Shown: piece by piece, positions 44,563 through 53,766 of the stretch
How the letters are laid out: each line of letters opens with the position of its first letter
How positions within the stretch are numbered: the first letter of the stretch is position 1
Source of the DNA: Niastella populi
GTDB taxonomy: Bacteria; Bacteroidota; Bacteroidia; Chitinophagales; Chitinophagaceae
NCBI RefSeq assembly: GCF_002078015.1
Contig: NZ_LWBP01000254.1
Location: 62,001 to 126,000 of the forward strand
DNA length: 64,000 nt
Direction: 5' to 3'
Notes under the pieces: model-generated
What the model saw: the letters and a program-made list of their open reading frames with translations, nothing else
Told to the model about the DNA's origin: nothing
Databases searched by the model: none
Program-made: the position numbers and the translations under genes

Positions 44563-45582
44563 ATGAGCACAGAAAAAAATAAACGTACGGTGATCGTTGG
44601 CCTGTTTGTAACACTGGGCCTGCTGATCTTAGTGGTGGGGGTTTTTACGCTTGGCGGACAGAAAAAGACATTTGCGCCTTCCATTGACGTTCAGGCTGTT
44701 TTTGACAATGTGAACGGTTTGCAGAAAGGCGATAATGTATGGTTCTCGGGTGTGAAAGTAGGTGTCGTAAGGTCGATTGAGTTCAATGGCAATTCACAAA
44801 TAAGGGTTACCATGCACATTGAAAGAAAGGCCCAGGAATTTATCCGCAAAGACGCAAAGGCCAAAGTAGGCGCCGAAGGATTTATAGGCAATAAACTGGT
44901 GGTTATCTATGGCGGTTCAGAAAAGGCCGGTCCTATTGAGGGCGGTGAACATCTGATGGTTGAAAAAACATTGAGTACCGACGATATGATGGCTACCCTG
45001 CAAAAGAACAATGAAAACCTGGTGGCCATAACTACCGATTTTAAAACGGTTAGCAACCGGTTGGTAAGTGGAGAAGGAACTGCCGGCGCTTTGCTTACCG
45101 ATGCTACCTTGTATAAAAGCCTGGCCAGTACTGCCAGCAATTTACAGGTAGCGGCGCGTAACAGCCAGGTACTTAGCAGCCGTATTGCAGCATATACCGC
45201 CCAATTGGAAAAACCGGGCAGCCTGGCGAATGGCCTGGTGAACGATACGGTTATTATGGCCAATTTACAGGCTGCAGTAAAACAGATAAATGATGCCGCC
45301 AACGCCGCCCACTCCTTTACATCTAACCTGAAAACCGTTAGCGATCAGTTGCGTACAGACAATAGTGCCGCTGGTGTACTGCTGAACGACCAGGAAGCTG
45401 CGGAAGACCTGAAAGCCATATTGGAAAACCTGAATTCCGGCAGCCGCAAACTCGATGAAGACCTGGAAGCATTACAGCACAATTTTTTATTCCGCGGGTA
45501 TTTTAGAAAGAAAGCAAAACGCGAGGCCAAGGCCAGGGAGGCAGAAGAAAAGATGCGTGAGGCGGCAGAGAAAGATAATTAA
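44563..45582 (+). CDS. MlaD/MCE-domain lipid-binding protein
   Basis: 339 residues from ATG 44563; an upstream in-frame ATG would start inside the hairpin. One N-terminal anchor helix (TVIVGLFVTLGLLILVVGVF), an MCE domain with VQAVFDNVNGLQKGDNVWFSGVKVG-type residues (key: NGLQKGD, GVKVG) and FIGNKLVVI, then a long helical region. It ends in a charged coiled coil (KKAKREAKAREAEEKMREA). Forms the periplasmic lipid conduit for the ABC pair upstream. Confidence 0.93.
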   Translation: MSTEKNKRTVIVGLFVTLGLLILVVGVFTLGGQKKTFAPSIDVQAVFDNVNGLQKGDNVWFSGVKVGVVRSIEFNGNSQIRVTMHIERKAQEFIRKDAKAKVGAEGFIGNKLVVIYGGSEKAGPIEGGEHLMVEKTLSTDDMMATLQKNNENLVAITTDFKTVSNRLVSGEGTAGALLTDATLYKSLASTASNLQVAARNSQVLSSRIAAYTAQLEKPGSLANGLVNDTVIMANLQAAVKQINDAANAAHSFTSNLKTVSDQLRTDNSAAGVLLNDQEAAEDLKAILENLNSGSRKLDEDLEALQHNFLFRGYFRKKAKREAKAREAEEKMREAAEKDN

Positions 45583-45736
45583 GAAAGCGGCAATTGCCAG
45601 CCAACAACATCAACATGTATATCTGTTAAAGTTTCCTTAATGGGTTTATTTGGCAAACCACTTGCACCAGGTGGTGTTATAATGACTGTAATCAATATTC
45701 ATTAACCGGCAGGTGTGTAAGCCAAAAAGAAATTGA

Positions 45737-46528
45737 ATGCCTAAATCCAACTATCCCAAATTCAGGATCTTGATTTTTCCGCTGTTACTACTGGTTGTAG
45801 TATGTTTTATGTTCGCAGCTCCGGCTGCCGATCTGTTGCATAAGAAAAAAGCCGATACAGCTATTGCTGTAAAAGATCCAGCTATTACCGGCGCAAACAC
45901 CGTTAACCAATATAGTTTATTGTACAATCAAATGAAACTCGATAGCCTTGGGTTGTCGCAGGAAGCATTTAACTATGGTTTACAGGGATATACCGATATG
46001 GTTTCGAACGGCGGCTTAAAAAAGAACAATCTGCTTTCGATAGTAGATTTTAGCCTGCCTTCTTCGAAAAAGAGACTGTTCATAATCGATGTAACAACAG
46101 GAAAGTTGTTGTTCAATACATACGTTTCACATGGCCGCAATTCCGGTAAAGAAATGGCCACCCGGTTTTCAAACGACCTTAACAGTTTTAAAAGCAGCCT
46201 TGGCTTTTTCGTAACAGGAAACACTTATAAGGGCGAACATGGTTATTCATTGCGGCTCGAGGGCATGGAAGCCGGCATAAATGACAATGCATATAACAGA
46301 AGCATTGTAATGCATGCAGCTAACTATGTAAATGAAAAAGTAATTGCAATGAAAGGCTTTTTAGGGCGCAGCCTTGGTTGCCCCGCCATACCGCCATCAT
46401 TACATAAAGCTATTATCAATACTATAAAAGATGGCAGCTGTTTGTTCTTATACAGCCCCGATTCAAATTATATCGCTCATTCCAAGATGATCAATCCGCC
46501 GGTGGCGCAGTTGCCGGCAAACGGGTAG
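45737..46528 (+). CDS. murein L,D-transpeptidase catalytic-domain protein, paralogue
   Basis: 263 residues. N-terminal hydrophobic anchor or signal (FRILIFPLLLLVVVCFMFAA), the helical segment LYNQMKLDSLGLSQEAFNYG, then a catalytic domain with VSHGRNSGKE, His of SIVMHAANYV and Cys of RSLGCPAIP. Same domain order as 30678-31466; both keep the His/Cys pair. 154 bases after the MCE gene, so probably a separate unit. Confidence 0.92.
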   Translation: MPKSNYPKFRILIFPLLLLVVVCFMFAAPAADLLHKKKADTAIAVKDPAITGANTVNQYSLLYNQMKLDSLGLSQEAFNYGLQGYTDMVSNGGLKKNNLLSIVDFSLPSSKKRLFIIDVTTGKLLFNTYVSHGRNSGKEMATRFSNDLNSFKSSLGFFVTGNTYKGEHGYSLRLEGMEAGINDNAYNRSIVMHAANYVNEKVIAMKGFLGRSLGCPAIPPSLHKAIINTIKDGSCLFLYSPDSNYIAHSKMINPPVAQLPANG

Positions 46529-46555
46529 AAAAGTTGTTTAAGTAATAATAAATAA

Positions 46556-46586
46556 AAAAGTCCCCTGGCCTCGCCGGGGGACTTTT
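46556..46586. terminator. bidirectional terminator
   Basis: AAAAGTCCCC(TGGC) pairs with (GCCG)GGGGACTTTT around a CTC loop, with A-run before and T-run after. It lies between the convergent L,D-transpeptidase and beta-barrel genes. Confidence 0.92.
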
Positions 46587-46626
46587 GGTTTTTCATATAG
46601 TCACTAGTTCTCAGTTCTAAGAATTA

Positions 46627-47382
46627 TTATTTGCGAATAACCGGGCAATCGAGCGTGCTCCTTTTTCCAAAGGTGTAAATCAACCCAATTGAAATATTGG
46701 CGTAATAGTCGTTTTTGTCGGGGTTCACCGATTTGCTGAATCCGTCGATATAATCGCTGAATGTGAACCGGTACGATCCTTCAGCCATAACCGATAGTTT
46801 GTTTGAGACGGGGTATCGCAAACCAACCCCAACGGGAATAACGGCAATGGTGCCGGGCAGGTTATGCGCCGAGTCTGTGGCCAGGCCCTGAAGCATCGTG
46901 TGATCAGGCGGGAAATAATCATAGTTTATGCGGCTGAAATCGCGGGTAACGCGTAATGCGCTAAGACCTACCCCGCCAAAAATATAAGGGGATATTATTT
47001 TTCTTTCACCATAATTATTACCCAGAATATTCCAAACCAGTAATTCTGAAATTTCCGTTACCCGGGCGCCAAACCGGAACGCGCGGTGCTGCCGCCATTC
47101 GGGGCTATCGTAATTGGTGTCATCGGCCATTAGTTTGCCATGGGCCAGGTTCGTGCGTAATGAAAAGGAACGCGATAGAATGCGATTATAAAAAAGGTTG
47201 AATGCAAAGCCAGGCGATTTAAATGCGCCTGCCTTTTCAGGTGTAAGATCGCCCTGATAAACGAATACGCCGCCCCCAATCCCTATTTCATGTTTAGGAA
47301 CAATTACCTGTGCGCGTAAGGAACTAACAAAACTGCAAGCTATAAATGTAAACGCAATGGCCTTTCCGGAAAACAAATTCAT
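46627..47382 (-). CDS. outer-membrane beta-barrel protein (DUF6089-like)
   Basis: 251 residues. Signal peptide (KAIAFTFIACSFVSSLRAQ), then HEIGIGGGVFVYQGDLTPEK, repeated amphipathic strands, and FSDYIDGFSKSVNPDKND near the C-terminus. It is related in pattern to the gene at 18978. Function unknown. Two Cys residues (CPVIRK at the very end and one in the leader) are not obviously functional. Confidence 0.85.
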   Translation of the reverse strand: MNLFSGKAIAFTFIACSFVSSLRAQVIVPKHEIGIGGGVFVYQGDLTPEKAGAFKSPGFAFNLFYNRILSRSFSLRTNLAHGKLMADDTNYDSPEWRQHRAFRFGARVTEISELLVWNILGNNYGERKIISPYIFGGVGLSALRVTRDFSRINYDYFPPDHTMLQGLATDSAHNLPGTIAVIPVGVGLRYPVSNKLSVMAEGSYRFTFSDYIDGFSKSVNPDKNDYYANISIGLIYTFGKRSTLDCPVIRK

Positions 47383-47860
47383 GTATTGGTTTTTTAGTCG
47401 GGTAGAAAGAGGCCATGAATAAATTGTTTTGATGAACAGTAAATGGTGAATTAAAAGTAGAAGTAGTCGATAGTAATTTAATTTAACGCAAAGACGTTGA
47501 CAGAATGTGAATATGAAATGTTAAAAAACTTACGGGTACTGGTTATCAGCGAAATATCAACAACAAAAAAAATGCCGGGTATATACTGTATCGAAAGTAT
47601 TCAAATAAGGCGGTGCCCGCTGTAAATAGTAGGAAGGCAGTTTTTAAGAAAGGTTTAATGGCCGGTGCGACCGTGCATAATTTTTTTTAATGGTAAATAG
47701 AAAAAGCCCTGTTGAAACAGGGCTTTGCACTTTAAAAGTAACACCCATGAAAAACGAGTTACAATAATTTCTTTATACTTATTTGACGATGTTTGAAGGT
47801 TACAATTGCGCTTATAGCTGCACTTTTTTCGAAGCTCACTTTTACGGTGTGGTAAGGTTT
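47383..47860. other. gene-free region
   Basis: 478 bases. The part next to 47382 should hold the promoter of the leftward beta-barrel gene, but no TAnnTTTG was found on the minus strand. A terminator lies at 47698-47726. An open frame on the plus strand (47783 onward) overlaps the cytochrome gene antisense and is rejected. Confidence 0.4.
47698..47726 (-). terminator. terminator of CX4CH cytochrome-like gene
   Basis: Stem AAAGCCCTG / CAGGGCTTT (47703-47726), then on the minus strand TTTTTCTATT. It lies 135 bases past the stop codon at 47861. Confidence 0.68.
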
Positions 47861-48223
47861 TTAATTATTAGGCGCGCCAGCGTCTATCCAACAGGTGATA
47901 ATGGCTTTTTGTTGTGCGCTGAACGTTGCATCCATTGGCATATTGCCGCTTGCTACCGCCGTACGGATCTGTGCCCGCGCATTGAAGATCTGTGTATAGT
48001 TTGTAAGCGCTCCGGGCCCATTTACACTGGCAGCCTCGTGACAATTCGATTTTGAACAACTCGTTTGCATTAATGGAAGAACGTTTGCGGAAAAGGTGGT
48101 GGTAATGGTATTGCAATCGACTGTGGCTGGCGTATCATCATTGGCACTGTCTTTTTTACAAGCAATTGCCAGAACTGTCATTAACAGGAGGATGCCGGTT
48201 GCCGAACTGAGCGTTTTCTTCAT
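47861..48223 (-). CDS. cytochrome c-like lipoprotein with CX4CH motif
   Basis: 120 residues from ATG 48223 (MKKTLSSATG). Lipobox AIAC (Cys22), then a small domain with Cys56-x4-Cys61-His62 (CSKSNCH) and MPMDATFSAQQKAIITCWIDAGAPNN at the end. The layout (haem motif, MP, WIDAGA.N) is that of small Bacteroidota cytochrome c-type domains. The first Cys is four, not two, residues from the second. Haem attachment is likely but not certain. Confidence 0.78.
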   Translation of the reverse strand: MKKTLSSATGILLLMTVLAIACKKDSANDDTPATVDCNTITTTFSANVLPLMQTSCSKSNCHEAASVNGPGALTNYTQIFNARAQIRTAVASGNMPMDATFSAQQKAIITCWIDAGAPNN

Positions 48224-48531
48224 ACAGGTGTTTTTTGGATTAAATGTTATCTGATTCTTTCTTCTACGATACAATGGATAAACAGGTTGCCGGATCGCGT
48301 GCATTGTACTATCGAAAAGAAAGATTTACAGCTAATCTATAGTAACCTTACTGTATAAACAAAATTGCTCCTGTTTCACCCTAAAATTAGGTCCTATATT
48401 AAATATCGCAATAATGTTATAGACGAAACCGGCAAATGTATCGGGGAAAAGACACTTTTTGTTGTCAACTTTTTTCCGGTTGTTGAAAAAACTCACATAA
48501 CTGTCGCTGATGGGTAGTTCAGTTCGGGCTG
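48224..48531. other. gene-free region
   Basis: 308 bases between the cytochrome-like gene and the response-regulator remnant. AT-rich, with no promoter match on the minus strand, no hairpin of note and no coding frame. Confidence 0.35.
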
Positions 48532-48846
48532 TCAATTGTACCTTCCGGTTATTGAATGGCTTTTACCATGGCAACAGATACAATATACGGCCCTGGTAAA
48601 CCGCTCTATATTGATAGGCTTCAGCAGGTAATCCACCGCATCCGGTTCAATTCCCTCTATGGCAAATTGCCGGTGTGCCGAAGTGAAGATGATCAGTGGC
48701 TTTTCTTGCAAAGAACGTACCAGATCGATACCCGAAATATCGGGCATATTGATGTCTATAAACAGCCCGTCTGCCTTCGTATTACGTAATAACTCAACCG
48801 CAGAAACCGCATCGTCGACCCAGTAACAGGTTGACAGGTTAACAGA
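48532..48846 (-). pseudogene. remnant of a LytTR-type response regulator receiver domain
   Basis: The minus strand reads, from a stop at 48847-48849, VDDAVSAVELLRNTK, then DGLFIDINMPDISGIDLV, then IIFTSAHRQFAIEG and DAVDYLLKPINIERFTRAV. This is the core of a receiver domain of the kind that precedes LytTR DNA-binding domains (phospho-acceptor Asp in FIDINMP, Lys in LLKP). The N-terminal acidic pocket is absent. The frame loses similarity after RFTRAV and stops at 48532, so both ends and the whole output domain are missing. No start codon fits. Repeats of the GTTAACAAGTTG type adjoin the broken 5' end. Confidence 0.82.
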
Positions 48847-49142
48847 TTAATAAGTTGGCAGGTTTACAAGGGAAGAAGGGTGCTACCCGGAGATGATTAC
48901 GGATTGGCGGAATTGAAAGGCGAAGCCCCGATGGAATTGGGTTCACAAGGGAATAGTTGATTACTTCGAAAACCGCCGATAAAAGTCCAGATACCCGTTG
49001 TCGGATTCTAAAGCCGCCTAACCAATTGAGTATGTTTGTTATACACAGTGCTGAAGCCAGGCTTTCCTCCTCATTATTCTATAACGCTTCAACCAAATTT
49101 TATAAACTCCTTTCCGAAAAAACAGTATACTTTTACACCGGA

Positions 49143-49535
49143 ATGAAAAAGCTCCTCGTGTCCATATTAGCCATCTTTTACCTAAGCACCTCAATAGGCG
49201 CTACGGTAAACCTGCATTATTGCATGGGCGAACTGGTAACCTGGGACCTTTCCATACAGGAAACACATACCTGCGGCAATTGCGGTATGGAAAAGGTCAA
49301 AAACAAAAAGAATGGTTGTTGTGAGGATAAACACCAGCGGCTGCAGGTAGAAAAAGACCAGAAGGCAGAAAGCCGGTATCAGCCCGACGCGCCGGTTAGT
49401 ATTGCCGTTATTACCACATTTCCTTTTTTTGTAACGCCGGTTATCGCTTCTGTAACGGAAGCGTACCCTTTATCCAATGCGCCGCCGCGAAGTACGGTGC
49501 CCCTTCGTGTTCTTTATTGCATTTTCCGTATCTGA
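49143..49535 (+). CDS. HYC_CC_PP-family small metal-associated protein
   Basis: 130 residues from ATG 49143 (MKKLLVSILAIFYLSTSIG, signal peptide); the longer frame upstream lacks coding features. The name-giving motifs are present: HYCMGELV, CGNCGMEK and GCCEDKH. These Cys/His clusters suggest copper or related metal binding in the periplasm. Members are usually encoded just upstream of RND metal-efflux genes, as here. TATGTTTG at 49031-49038 could be its -7 box. Confidence 0.87.
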   Translation: MKKLLVSILAIFYLSTSIGATVNLHYCMGELVTWDLSIQETHTCGNCGMEKVKNKKNGCCEDKHQRLQVEKDQKAESRYQPDAPVSIAVITTFPFFVTPVIASVTEAYPLSNAPPRSTVPLRVLYCIFRI

Positions 49536-49720
49536 TCTCCCGATTATACAACCCCGGCATTCTGTTGGGCAGATGGCATTAATTACACCTATGCCTTCTT
49601 ACATCTCCATTCAGTAATCAAACATAAAATTGTAGCATAAGAAAAGCGCTGTTGCCTTCAATAGGCTGCATTTTCGTATGTACACGTTTTTAAAATTGTT
49701 CATCATTTAAAATGCTTAAA

Positions 49721-50332
49721 ATGAAAAAGTCATTCATTGGCGTACTGGCTGCCATTTCGATCATTGCATATTCCTGCGGCGATAACGCATCTACTACCCA
49801 AAAAGAAGAGCATGCGTCTGAAGCTCATGCTGCTACTGAAGAAAATGCCGAAGTAAAAGTGGTAAAGGCAAGTTTTACAAATGTTGATGCTGCCGTGGCC
49901 GGCCACATAAAAAAGTTAACAGATAATTACCTGCTGATAAAAAACGCCCTCACCAACGCCAAACCAGCCGAAGCCGGCGATGCGGCAAATAAAATAACAG
50001 CAGCAATAAAAGGTTTCGATAAGTCGCTGCTTTCGGCCGACCAGAAAAAAGTGTATGATCAGCAGGAAGAAAACTTAAAAACCACTGCAGAACATATTGC
50101 CAAAAGCACCGGCGATCTCGAACACCAGCGCGAACAGTTTTCGATAATGAGCGAAAGCCTGTATACCATGGTGAAAGCGTTTGGCGGTGGCAAAACCCTC
50201 TACCACGATCATTGCCCAATGGCAAAAGATGGTAAAGGCGCCATGTGGTTAAGCGAAACCAAAGCAATACGAAACCCCTATTTCGGCGACAAGATGATGG
50301 AATGCGGAAGCGTGGAAGAGGAAATACAATAA
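49721..50332 (+). CDS. DUF3347 domain lipoprotein
   Basis: 203 residues from ATG 49721 (ATG 49712 is possible). Lipobox IAYSC (Cys19), a Glu/Ala/His-rich linker (EEHASEAHAATEEN), then a helical DUF3347 domain. It ends with the metal-type motif YHDHCPMAKDGKGAMWL and IRNPYFGDKMMECGSV. DUF3347 proteins accompany CusB-type adaptors and are thought to bind Cu/Ag. Lies 87 bases before the RND pump gene. Confidence 0.9.
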   Translation: MKKSFIGVLAAISIIAYSCGDNASTTQKEEHASEAHAATEENAEVKVVKASFTNVDAAVAGHIKKLTDNYLLIKNALTNAKPAEAGDAANKITAAIKGFDKSLLSADQKKVYDQQEENLKTTAEHIAKSTGDLEHQREQFSIMSESLYTMVKAFGGGKTLYHDHCPMAKDGKGAMWLSETKAIRNPYFGDKMMECGSVEEEIQ

Positions 50333-50339
50333 TAATGAA

Positions 50340-50408
50340 TAACGAATAATGAATGTAGAACTTAGAAGGGTGTTCACTTCTACATTCGTTATTCAACATT
50401 CGACATTC
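50340..50408. repeat. hairpin with GAATGTAGAAGTGAA repeat, inverted copy
   Basis: The 15-mer is present as its complement at 50373-50387. GAATAACGAAT...GAATGTAGAA on the left pairs imperfectly with TTCTACATTCGTTATTC on the right. GAATGTTGAATAACGAAT-type repeats also occur near 19919. It fills the gap between the DUF3347 and RND pump genes. Confidence 0.6.
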
Positions 50409-50419
50409 AAAATTTCAAA

Positions 50420-53400
50420 ATGATCTCATCACTAATCTCCTGGTCGCTAAAGAACTGCTACATCGTGCTGGCAATGGCTGCGGCCTTGCTGGTGTGGGGT
50501 TTCATCAACGTACAGAAAAATCCCATCGACGCCATTCCCGATCTTTCCGAAAACCAGGTGATCGTTTTTACTGAATGGATGGGCCGCGGTCCGCAGATCA
50601 TCGAAGACCAGGTCACCTACCCGCTCGTGAGCAATTTGCAGGGAATACCCAAGGTGAAGAACGTGCGCGCCACCTCCATGTTCGGGATGAGTTTTGTGTA
50701 TGTGATCTTCGACGACAATACCGACATCTATTGGGCGCGCACCCGCGTGCTGGAGCGCCTCAATTATGCACAGCGTTTATTACCCGAAGGCGTTACGCCT
50801 ACACTGGGGCCCGATGGCACCGGGGTGGGGCATGTTTTCTGGTATACGCTCGATGCCAGACAAATGGACCTCGGTGAGCAGCGGGCGTTGCAGGACTGGT
50901 ACATAAAACTGGCCTTGCAAACAGTGCCCGGCGTAGCGGAAGTGTCTTCGTTTGGCGGATTCGAAAAACAGTACCAGCTCGTGCTCGATCCCGTTAAGCT
51001 GCAGTTTTACAACGTGTCGCTTATGGATGTAATGAACAAAGTGAAAGAAGCCAATAACGATGTGGGCGGGCGGAAATTTGAAATGAGCGATATGGCGTAC
51101 ATCATTCGCGGCCTTGGATATGTGAAGAACAAGGAAGACCTCGAAAGCATTGCTATCGGCAATTACAATGGCATTCCCGTTCGCGTGAAAGATATAGGCA
51201 CGGTTCAAATGGGCGGTGATCTGCGGTTGGGCATTTTTGATGAGAACGGCCAGGGCGAAGTTGTAGGCGGTATTGTAGTAATGCGGTACGGCGAAAATGC
51301 CGATAAGGTGATCGCCGCGGTAAAAGAAAAAATGAAAGAAGTAGAGAAGGGCCTGCCCAATGGCGTAACCTTTAAAACCGCATACGATCGCAGCGAACTG
51401 ATCCAGGCCGCTATTGGAAATGTTAAAACAAAGCTCATAGAGGAAATGGCGGTTGTATGTGTGATCGTGATCATCTTCCTGTTTCACTGGCGAAGCGCCC
51501 TGAGCATCATTATCCAGATCCCCATCACCATTGCCGTGAGTTTTATATTATTAAATGCCATCGGGCTGTCATCGAATATCATGTCGTTAACCGGTATTGC
51601 GCTGGCAATAGGGGTTATTGTCGACAATGGAATAATTATGAGTGAGAACGCCTATCGCCACCTGGCCGAATACCAGCAGCAGCAAAGCGCAAAATCATGA
51701 TGCAATGACGAAACTATTTAACAAATTACGCGGAAAGGATAATTACCGGATTCCTGAACTGGTAAGAATGCAGATCATTGAAAAGGCCTGCAAACAGGTA
51801 TCGCGCGGCGTATTCTTTTCCACCATTATTATCATCACCTCGTTTTTACCGGTCTTCCTGTTAACGGGGCAGGAAGGGAAATTATTCCATCCGCTGGCCT
51901 TTACCAAAACCTTCATCATGGTGGTTGACGCCGTGCTGGTCATTACGCTGGCGCCGGTGCTGATCTCCTTTTTTATGAAGGGGCGCTTCCGGCCCGAAAC
52001 CGCCAACCCGGTAAACAGGTTCCTCGAGCGCATATATGAACCGGTGATCCGCGCCTGTATAAAATGGCGCAAAACAACCATTGCCATAAATATAATCGCG
52101 CTGGCCATCAGTATTCCGCTGCTGATGAGTTTGGGCCGCGAGTTCATGCCCCCGCTCGATGAAGGCTCGCTGCTGTTTATGCCGGTTACATTGCCCGATG
52201 TGTCGAACAGCGAAGTGAAACGTATACTTCAGGTGCAGGACAAGATCATCAAAACAGTTCCGGAAGTAAAGAATGTATTGGGAAAAGCGGGCCGCGCCAA
52301 TACCGCTACCGATAATTCACCCATCAGCATGATCGAAACCATCATTCTGCTGAAACCGCAGGCCGAATGGCGGCCCGGCATTACAAAGAACGACATCATC
52401 AATGAACTGAATAATAAACTGCAGATACCCGGTGTTACCAATGGATGGACGCAGCCCATCATCAACCGCATCAACATGCTTTCAACCGGTATTCGTACCG
52501 ATGTGGGCGTAAAAGTATATGGGCAAAACCTCGATACCATTTATGCTTTTGCACAAACCATCAAAAAACAACTGGAAGGCATGGATGGCGTAAAAGACCT
52601 GTATGTAGAGCCCATTACCGGTGGAAAATACATCGATATTCACATCAAACGCGATGAGATCAGCCGCTACGGGTTAAGCGTCGACGATGTGAACCGCGTA
52701 ATTGAGATTGCATTGGGCGGTATGAAACTAACCACTACGGTCGAAGGCCGCCAGCGGTTCTCGGTAAATGCCCGCTTTGGCCAGGATTTTCGTAACAACC
52801 TCACTGCATTGAAAAGATTGCAGGTGCAAACGATGAATTATGGACCGGTGCCGCTGGAAGCGGTGGCTGACGTAACCATTGCAGAAGGCCCGCCAATGAT
52901 CAATTCAGAAAATGCCATGTTGCGCGGTACGGTGTTGTTCAATGTACGTGAACGCGACCTCGGCAGTACGGTAAATGAAGCGCGTGAAAAGCTGGATGCC
53001 ATGATCAGCAAACTGCCCAAAGGGTATTATCTCGAATGGAGCGGTCAGTATGAGAACCTCATACGCAGTGAACGCACCCTGAAAACGATCCTGCCGCTGG
53101 TGTTGCTGATTATCTTCATCTCCATGTATTTCGCATTCCATTCGGCGCGCGAAGCATTTCTCAGCCTGATAACGATCCCGTTTGCTTTGATCGGCGGCGC
53201 CTATATGATCTGGATCTGGGATGTAAATCTTTCCGTAGCCGTTGCAGTTGGGTTTATTGCGTTGTTCGGCCTGGCAGTGGAAACGGGCATTGTGATGGTG
53301 ATCTATTTGAACGATGCCATGCAGCAGCTGGTTGCCAAAAAGGGCAATTCAAGGGAAACCATCACCAACGAAGAATTGCGCGAGCAGGTAATTGCAGGCG

Positions 53401-53642
53401 CAGCCAAAAGGCTTCGTCCGAAAATAATGACGGTATGCGTTTCGCTGTTTGCACTGGTGCCCATTTTATGGAGCCATGGCGTTGGCAGTGATGTTATGAA
53501 ACCGATCGTATTGCCAATGGTAGGCGGCGTACTTACATCTGCCACGCACATACTGCTTGTAACCCCGCTGATATTTTTGATGGCAAAAGAATATGAGTTG
53601 CGCAGGCATGGTAAAATTGAAGTGCTGGAGGCTAAGCATTAA
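50420..53642 (+). pseudogene. CusA/CzcA-family heavy-metal RND efflux pump, frameshifted
   Basis: Two overlapping frames (50420-51700 and 51642-53642) together encode one RND pump. The first gives helix 1 (NCYIVLAMAAALLVWGFINV), porter domains and helices 2-4, with IAIGVIVDNGIIMSENAYRHL carrying the proton-relay Asp of HME-RND pumps. It then stops at TGA 51698. The second resumes at the cytosolic loop and continues through FLLTGQEGKLFHPLAFTKT, the second porter half and helices 8-12. Removing one A from the AAAA run at 51691-51694 joins the frames into 1073 codons, the normal size (CusA 1047). Either a real mutation, a sequencing error, or +1 recoding. Confidence 0.9.
51691..51700 (+). other. 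frameshift site in RND pump gene
   Basis: After the tandem CAG/CAA codons the text is GCGCAAAATCATGATG. Reading in frame gives Ala-Lys-Ser-stop; with one A fewer it reads Ala-Asn-His-Asp-Ala-Met and enters the downstream frame. The site lies in the variable hydrophilic loop after transmembrane helix 4. Confidence 0.8.
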
Positions 53643-53667
53643 GCCAACAGGCAATTGGCAATAAGCA

Positions 53668-53714
53668 AGGTGTGCCAATTTACCTGTAGCGTCGAAAGTA
53701 AATGTGGCACACCT
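53668..53714. repeat. GTGTGCCACA palindrome, copy B
   Basis: Arms AGGTGTGCCAATTTAC and GTAAATGTGGCACACCT differ by one missing base and enclose CTGTAGCGTCGAAA. The loop resembles that of copy C (CTGTTGCGCTGAAA). It sits 26 bases after the RND pump stop codon and 53 bases before the TolC gene. Confidence 0.75.
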
Positions 53715-53766
53715 CAATAGCCACTCATCACAGCCTGGCAGCATTCACTAACGATAAAAAAGCATT

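Noticed and set aside
47783-48055. 90-codon plus-strand frame over the cytochrome-like gene
   Set aside because: Antisense to a lipoprotein with a clear lipobox and haem-like motif.
48957-49142. 62-residue extension of the HYC_CC_PP protein
   Set aside because: The internal ATG at 49143 opens a standard signal peptide; the extension has no coding features and contains a -7-like box.
50780-51487. 235-codon open frame opposite the RND pump gene
   Set aside because: Antisense shadow without family features.
51685-51700. Programmed +1 frameshift
   Set aside because: No slow-codon or Shine-Dalgarno-like stimulator is visible; cannot be excluded, but mutation or sequencing error is simpler.
51642-53642. 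Second half of the RND pump as an independent gene
   Set aside because: It starts mid-loop, lacks the first porter half, and rejoins the upstream frame by one base; treated as a frameshifted single gene.
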